Source: Biomphalaria glabrata
Taxonomy: Eukaryota; Mollusca; Gastropoda; Planorbidae
Assembly (NCBI RefSeq): GCF_947242115.1
Contig: NC_074725.1
Location: 11,108,511 to 11,172,510 of the forward strand
Length of the DNA stretch: 64,000 nt
Direction of reading: 5' to 3'
Part shown: positions 55,741 through 64,000 of the stretch, one piece after another
Layout of the letters: the number at the start of each line of letters is the position of its first letter
Numbering within the stretch: position 1 is the stretch's first letter
Notes under the pieces: model-generated
Told to the model about the DNA's origin: nothing
Database searches by the model: none
Seen by the model: the letters and a program-made list of their open reading frames with translations, nothing else
Translations under genes and position numbers: made by a program

Positions 55741-56108
55741 GAAATAATTAGGTTTCTACCTTACGACAGTCATGTCTTATTCCAGTTCACATTTACTGGT
55801 CAACGAGTCTGACAGAGTAAGAAACAAATGATCTGTTTTTGTGCACTGTTCGGTTCTACCTGCTCAGAAGTCGTTCACCTCTCGACGACTAGACGTAGTT
55901 ATAATGGAAAATATCTATTATAAGAAGCTATCTATTGAAAATACATTGATGGCATGTGGCGAGTTCAACATAAATAAAACATTATTGATGTTATCACAGC
56001 CCTATACCAAAATGCAACCAAGTATTTTGAAAGTTTTACTATATTCATAAAACGGTTCTCGAAAACGGCTCTAACGATTTTCCTAGAAATTTGACAGTTG
56101 ATGTGTAT

Positions 56109-56993
56109 TGTTACAAATGAACAGTGACAGTTAGAGGTCACTACGTGTGACCTCGGCGGGATGACACTGCATCAGGTGTTCTCTGGAATGGACATGTATA
56201 AACAACGACAGGATGTGATGTTTCCTTCCGTGTTGTTCCAGATGATACTAGCAGTGTTTGTGCAACTTTGGAGGAGTGATTAGGGACTCTATATAAGCCA
56301 GAGAGTTAATGTGAAAGTCAGTCGTGAGTGAGTCGTGAGTGAGCCGTTACAGTCCATACAGTCGATGTAAAACGTGGAAGAGAAATGTGTACGACTCGAT
56401 GCAAGTTAGCTAGGGTAGAGTTAACTGGAGTGCACTACTGTCGTTAAAGTCTATACAGCGAACTACAGTGGACTTAAGCCGTTACAATCGATAAAGTCGA
56501 TGTAAGACGTGGAAGAGAAATGTGTACGACTCGATGCAAGTTAGCTAGGGTAGAGTTAACTGGAGTGCACTACTGTCGTTAAAGTCTATACAGCGAACTA
56601 CAGTGGACTTAAGCCGTTACAATCGATAAAGTCGATGTAAGACGTGTGCGGCTCTGATTCGATAGACTTGAGTACGACATGGTTCAGCTTTGGGAGACCT
56701 GGAGCGACACTGGGAAGTGTGTCGTTGGTCTGTTCTGTGGAATACGGTTCGATGCAAGTTGAGAAGAGATGAATTGCAACGAAGTGAAGAGATGAATTGC
56801 AACGAAGTATAGCTAACTGTAAACTGAGAGATATTGTACAGTCTTCTACGCTACATGTTACAGTGACGAATTGTTAGAGTTAATAGTCATTAAAGTTATA
56901 TGAAACTGAAAGTTTAGTCGTCAAGTTCTTTGCAGTGTTTTTATTTGTGTGCCTACTAGTACATCTAGCCAGAAGATTCAGAAATACGTAACA
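56109..56993 (+). mobile_element. solo LTR (Gypsy-like retroelement fossil)
   Basis: Starts TGTTAC and ends GTAACA, 885 bp, with gtat on both sides as a 4-bp target duplication. A TATA-like 'tatataagccagagag' sits near 56290. Two 135-bp tandem units (56361-56495, 56496-56630) follow. No internal coding region, so it is a solo LTR. The intact ends and near-identical tandem units suggest fairly recent insertion. It lies within the 'ccaacgagctag' dispersed repeat. Orientation follows the TATA box. Confidence 0.7.
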
Positions 56994-57579
56994 GTATCGT
57001 TGACCCCACAGAGAAAACTCTAGTTTGACCGTTATAATTTTTCAAAATATAAAAAAAAACCACATTGAAATGTGTCTAGGCAGCTAGAAAATATTTATCG
57101 ATACATCTAGTGACATGCTGCACGAGTTCTATTGTTTACATAAGCTGTGTTTTAAATAAACTTGTATCTAAGTTTTCTTTCAGACCTGGTCACATCTGGT
57201 CTCTAATTGTGCTATGAATGAAATTGTTAAATTGGATCCTCCTCTCTAATTTAGCACCACAGGTGTCAGCACAATTCGTTGTTTGACGTTCCAAAAGAAC
57301 GGTAATTCAAAGGTTTCCATTTGACAATACACCTAGCTAGTTAACTCCGACTCCACTTATACACTTTGCCCTATGCCTCGTGACAAATAAAATCTTGCTA
57401 ACGAAGTGGCTAGGGGTTAATATTTTCTCTTTATTTCTTGCTATCGGCCTCATTTCTAATGTCTTGGGTTGGGAGGTACTCGTATTTAGGATGTGATATA
57501 TAGACATGTGCTTGAACCCCTACCAGACAGAACAAATGTTCAGACAGGCCGGCGAATGGAAGCTTTCGTTGGCTTAGAG

Positions 57580-58513
57580 CAGTGGTTCCCAAACTGTGTT
57601 CCGCGGAACCCTAGTGTTCCTAGGCCTGACTTGCTGTTCCACGAACTATTAGAAAAGATTCATAAGCAGGCCAACACTTGGAATCTAGATTCTGAAAAAA
57701 AAATTGAAACAAAGATACAGAGATCTTCAAATATTTGCGTAAAAAGTTGTGAATTCAATCTGAGATTTTTCTAATATATAAGTAACTTTCGAACTGTTTA
57801 GTAAAATTTATTCTTCAATCCAAAATACAAAATACAAAAAAATTTAGAGTAACATTTAATTGGTCTTCTTAATCTCTCCTTCGCTTCTGATTTGTTTGTT
57901 CATAACTTTGAATTATAGTTCTGTAACAAACGAATTTACAAACAAGAGTATTGAACAAAATTAATAAAATACTAATATTAATGATTTTTTTTCGAAGACA
58001 TTTTTCTTTGGCGGCGTTAATCTAAATCTTTGGAGTATCCTTTCTTTTTAAGGAACAAATCTGTTGTATTTGGAATGTATTTAGGGCCTATAAATTCACA
58101 TTATAATTTTTTAAACTAAAAAATTCTTTAATTTGCACACGTACAAACAGTCGAATGTTCAAAGAGCGGTTAACCATCGTTCTGTTGACCTCTTATCCTG
58201 ACTAAAAAAAAAGACTACTACAAGAAGCTCGCTTAACATGAAGATAATACTACAATAAATACGCCTAATAAAGATATATTTACATTAATTGTATCGACCC
58301 CATGTTACTTTATTTTACTACATTTGACCTGCCTTTTTTTTAATAGGACGAATAATGAGCTGTAGATGTCAAGAGAATACGTTTATGGCAGAGAAGAATG
58401 TAAGAAAACGCGGGGGGGGGGAAGCGGGGGGGGGGGAGGGGGAGCTTACAGCGCTCCCCAAAACCCCTCAATTAACAAGAGAAGGCCCACCAACATGACT
58501 TTAAGAAACACTG
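57580..58513. mobile_element. hAT-type non-autonomous element
   Basis: Ends 'cagtggttcccaaactg' and inverted 'ctttaagaaacactg'. Target duplication unclear (gcttagag/ctttagtt). No transposase. Confidence 0.55.
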
Positions 58514-58544
58514 CTTTAGTTGCACTAGACCACTTTTTGTTATT

Positions 58545-58546
58545 CT

Positions 58547-58600
<54 letters not shown>
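58545..58600. repeat. (AT)n microsatellite
   Basis: About 50 bp of AT dinucleotide just upstream of gene D. Confidence 0.95.
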
Positions 58601-58603
<3 letters not shown>

Positions 58604-58809
58604 CTTTGATACATAGGGTTAGGGTTTACTGGTCGTTGGGATAAGCGTTTTGAAAAAAAAAATCGCCCCCCCCCCAAAGATCTGGATCCGCTAGTGTGTA
58701 TAACCCTTGTTAACAAACACTGTTAGTGAACATTTTTACCAATTGTGTGATCTAGTAGGAGGCAGCTGCAGAGCTCTTCAAATTGATATTGAATATACAG
58801 CTTTACACC

Positions 58810-60610
<1,801 letters not shown>

Positions 60611-60889
60611 GTAAGTTGATTCTTTTGTTACAAAAGCTTATATCAATTCTGTCTGTCTGTCTGTCTGGTAAAAAGTTTGTGCACGTTATTTCTCCCACAC
60701 ATTTTTTAAAAATTAAACAATTAGAAAATTAACTATTGGTAATTAATTCTTTTGTTTGGTATCTCGAACAAGGGAAAAAAATTGTACTAGACTGAAGTGG
60801 TGGTATAAGCTGAATTAGTTCAGTTTATATGTCGCCTCTCTAAATTGAAACAAACAATATTTGACTATACAATTTTATCTAGTTATGAG

Positions 60890-60965
60890 CTCCTCACTGG
60901 CAAAACGGTTAGCATGTCGGCCTGAGGTGGCGTGAGCCACGAGTTCGAATTCAGGTCATTCTCCC
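60890..60965 (+). mobile_element. tRNA-like SINE head fragment
   Basis: 'aaaacggttagcatgtcgg' and 'acgagttcgaattcagg' resemble A and B boxes. Cut off by the next element. Confidence 0.4.
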
Positions 60966-60977
60966 ACTCCCTTTTTT

Positions 60978-62583
60978 TAGCGGCCCCCGTAAGGGGAAAA
61001 AGCCGCTATTAGGTTTGTGCAAAATGTCCGTCTGTCCGTCTGTCCGTCTGTCACACTCAGATCTCGAAAACTAGAAGAGATATGAAAAATATTATTTCAT
61101 CATTAAATGCGGCTTGAAAAGTTTAGGTGCAACGGCTACTTTTGGTTTTCTAAAAGCAAACCGTTTAATTTATAAAATTAATTATGCAAGCGATTTTTTC
61201 ATAAAAATACACCAATTCTAAAACAATTACGTAAATGTAAGGGAGGCAATGTTACAATATGCTAACAAAGATGGACAATTTTTGTGTATTTTCAGTATCA
61301 CTAAGTCAAATATATTTTAAAAATGTACAGGAAATGTTTACAACAAATATAAATAATAGTTAAAGATGTTTTTTCTGGTCAACTAGCTGCTAAAATTAAA
61401 AGAAAACATTTCTGTTTGTTTATAAAGGCTAATAATGCATTTTGTATGTAAATATCACGCACATTTTTTTAATGGACTTTTTATGCAGCGATTTTCGTGC
61501 AGTAGCGTAACGTCGCTACATGACTGGGCCCTAAACCAATTCCTTAAACTTTTTTAAAAAATCAGAATTTATTTATTTTTTCTTTAGTGCCCCCATCCGA
61601 ATAAAAGAAGATTATTTTTGTGCGTTTTGTCTGTTGGTCGGTCTGTCCGTCACGATTAGATTAAAAAAACTAGAACTCTAAAAGCTATTGAAAATCTGAT
61701 TTACACTTAAATGTTCCTCCCGTAACATCTCAATAGTTTTAAGTATCTAAAAATTGATTGTTCCGGATTTTTTTGTGCAAAACTAATCAACCCCAACAAA
61801 TGTTTGTTTGCTCTTCTAATTTATATTACATTCAATTTCCATGCAAAAACACATTATCAATAATATGTTGTTCCGTTTTTTATGTAAATAGCATATTAAT
61901 GCTAAATCAAAATCTCTATACTGACTTATATTTCATTAAGTGTAAAAATGTTCCGGATATTGTTTTATAAAACATGAATTATGCCTAATGATTGTTTGAA
62001 ATCGCATAATTTACTAATATTACACTTATATTATTTGACAAAAAAAAAGTAATTTACTAGAATTTATTACTGAAAATTACTTTTTAGACATTTAATTTTT
62101 TTGCTAAAACATAACATAGAAGTTTTGTAATCGATAAAGAAAGTTCCGGATTTTTTTCTTACAAGTCGTCGCCAGAAATTTCCGAATTTATTTAAAAATC
62201 TACTAACTAATCTACTATTTTTATTTAATTTAAATTTAAATTTACGGCAAATGAATCTTTGAAACATTGTTACTTTTGACCATCGGATGGCTGCCTGGTC
62301 GTGCGGTTTTCGCTCTAGACTGTCGTTCAGATTTATGGATGGTCCAGGGTTCAAACCCTGCCCGCTCCCATCCCCCGTCGTCCTGCGGGAGGTTTGGACT
62401 AGGAAGTAATTATCTTCAACTCTGAAAGAACATCCGAAACATGTAAAACATTTTACATCAAAATTAAATCACCTCTTGAATATTATTTGCGAATATGCAG
62501 ATCCGACAGGGATCCGACTTCGACGGGGGCCGCCTCTGAGTTTGTGTAACACAAACTCTCTTTGTAATCTTGTTGTAAATGCT
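60978..62583 (+). repeat. 'ggcccccgaa' element, long decayed copy
   Basis: Left end 'tttagcggcccccgtaagg' with 'tgtccgtctgtccgtctg'. Right end 'ggccgcctctgagtttgtgt' with the hairpin half 'aacacaaactc'. Interior AT-rich; interrupted by SINE family 3 at 62284-62465. Confidence 0.55.
62284..62465 (+). mobile_element. tRNA-derived SINE, family 3
   Basis: 'ggctgcctggtcgtgcggtt', B box 'gggttcaaaccct', 'gtcctgcgggaggtttgg', 'gaagtaattatcttcaact'. Second copy of 53148-53395. Confidence 0.8.
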
Positions 62584-62589
62584 TTTAAA

Positions 62590-63260
62590 ATTCAATTACT
62601 TTCTTTTTTCTCCCCGCCCACCCCACCCCCTTCCATTTTCCCAACTGGTCCAGGTATGTAATCTGTAGCGCCCTTAGGGGGTGGCAAGTGGGACTAACGC
62701 CCCAGGGCCTGCGATCGTAGATTTCCTTGTCACATTCAGCTTCGCAAACCAGTTCAGTTCACATTAACTAGGACTTGTCACTCAATTATTTGGAAGCCCT
62801 CCCGGCATCTATATGATACCAATTGGCATGCAATTTTTTAACAAGACATTTTTGGTTTCAAATACCGTTCAGTTTCGGTCAAGTCATTGTTTAACAGTTC
62901 ACCTTGGCATCAATAAAAACAAGTAGCCGGAAGCGACCAATTAACATAGATAATTTTGTAAATAAATATGACTTCCAATCGGATTTGAATAGGCAAACGC
63001 ATAGTGATCAAGTTTGTAACATAATGCAACTTTTGATTATTGATTTTTTAAGGAAAATTAATAAAGAAATGTAGTGTTTTCTTGACTTTCGAGGGTAATA
63101 CGTTCCGAGACCGCCAGCAAAATTTAAATTTCCGCGGTAATTAATTTAATATTAGTACACTATTTTTGGATACGAACAATATCACAAGACATCCCCTAAC
63201 ACATTAATCACCTAAACAACTATTTTTCATTCTCATAATAACCTTTACATGTCATCATCA
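62590..63260. other. no recognisable feature
   Basis: AT-rich. Searched for a gene D cysteine exon on the plus strand without success. Confidence 0.4.
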
Positions 63261-63261
63261 T

Positions 63262-63625
63262 CATCATCAAACACCATTTGAGTGAGGGCTTGAGAGGCTT
63301 AAATCCTCTCTTGCAAAATCCCTGGGCAGAAACCATGCTGTCTTGCGTAGTGCATAAATGTCGCCATACAGGTCGAGAATTTTTGGTTTCCCAGACCTGT
63401 CGAGACGGAGATCAGCAAGTCTGGGGCAAACATAATATGAGGCACGGTTTCTCTTCTTCCCCGCAGCGGGGGCACCGTGAATCGAAATTTGGCCATAGCC
63501 GTGAGAAATATGAGCCAACAGGACAATGGCCTGTCCTGCACTGTGCTATAATAGCTTGCTCAGGCCTGGACAGCCTCCACCACGGGGAAGTGCGGTCAGG
63601 GCGCCTCATGCGCTCCCAGACTCCA
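63262..63625 (-). mobile_element. Jockey/I-like LINE 3' end (inverted)
   Basis: Minus-strand frames include 'RPDRTSPWWRLSRPEQAII', 'CRTGHCPVG' and 'CPRCGEEE', the C-terminal zinc-finger region after RNase H or RT in Jockey/I-type elements. It ends with a (GAT)n tail (63255-63270). Inverse of 35929-36385. Confidence 0.78.
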
Positions 63626-63629
63626 CGGG

Positions 63630-64000
63630 CTTTTTGGGACTTGTCCCAGCACTCAAACCACTTTTACATTTCTGTTTTTTTAATTATAGCCAGAGCATGA
63701 TGAAAACTTACAGCCTGTTCAGTGGATGGTCTCCGCATCGAAACTGCAAACACTACCACATGGTCCAAAGATTTTGACGTTACAACCTGTGACTGGGCAA
63801 CGAACAATTGGTCTACACAGGTTGCGACGTCACAGGCCAGTGTTGAGGCCACTACTAACGATTGATCTCGATCGAACCAGTTAATATGCTTATACGGTTA
63901 TTTCAGCCAATCAGCATGTAGAAAGTCTGGCGATGACGTAATCATTTTTTTCGAAATACGCTACTGTGCATATACATCGGATGGCATTGGGAAAAACAGT
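63630..64000. other. unassigned end of window
   Basis: A pyrimidine tract and 'attatag' at about 63690 could be a splice acceptor with 64 open codons after it, but no motif is visible. Part ('gcgacgtcacaggccagtg', 63820) resembles 49.70-49.74 kb, so it may be repeat. Confidence 0.3.

Overview
The window looks like gene-poor, repeat-rich nuclear DNA of a mollusc, most likely a heterobranch/pulmonate snail. The main reason is a tandem pair of acetylcholine-binding protein (AChBP) genes, a secreted relative of the Cys-loop receptor ectodomain known chiefly from gastropods. Interrupted genes with GT-AG introns, AATAAA signals, tRNA-derived SINEs, several LINE clades, hAT and Mutator-like elements and many mini- and microsatellites also say animal. 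The species cannot be fixed from the sequence; a planorbid-like freshwater snail is a guess.

Layout. 0-7.8 kb: satellites, SINEs and a 26-bp palindromic minisatellite. 7.9-12.4 kb: AChBP gene 1 (+, 3 exons). 12.6-24.9 kb: a mobile-element field with hAT copies, the first copy of a 1.5-kb Mutator-like MITE, a 25-bp minisatellite and a Rex1/CR1-type LINE reverse transcriptase ORF. 25.0-29.5 kb: AChBP gene 2 (+, 3 exons), with the same exon lengths in exons 1 and 2, the same intron phases and the same 224-residue product; its second intron holds the second MITE copy. 31.3-60.6 kb: a cluster of four related small secreted cysteine-rich genes, here called A-D. A (+, 31.3-36.9 kb) and C (-, 46.6-52.6 kb) can be read from signal peptide to stop. 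B (-, 37.8-44.0 kb) has all three cysteine-rich exons and a stop but no visible leader exon. D (+, from 58.8 kb) shows only its leader exons before the window ends. The introns and spacers carry an R2/R4-like LINE 3' end, RTE- and Jockey-like LINE ends, Helitron-like elements, a solo LTR, a Charlie-like hAT fossil and large tandem arrays.

The AChBP pair would encode soluble pentameric ligand-binding proteins of haemolymph or synaptic glia. Family A-D is the part I cannot match to a known named family. Each complete set has three domain exons bounded by phase-1 introns, with a fixed 3+4+5 cysteine plan (12 Cys) that loosely resembles half VWC domains. Genes A and B are convergent, C and D divergent. 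All calls were made by reading the sequence by eye; no database search or alignment was run.
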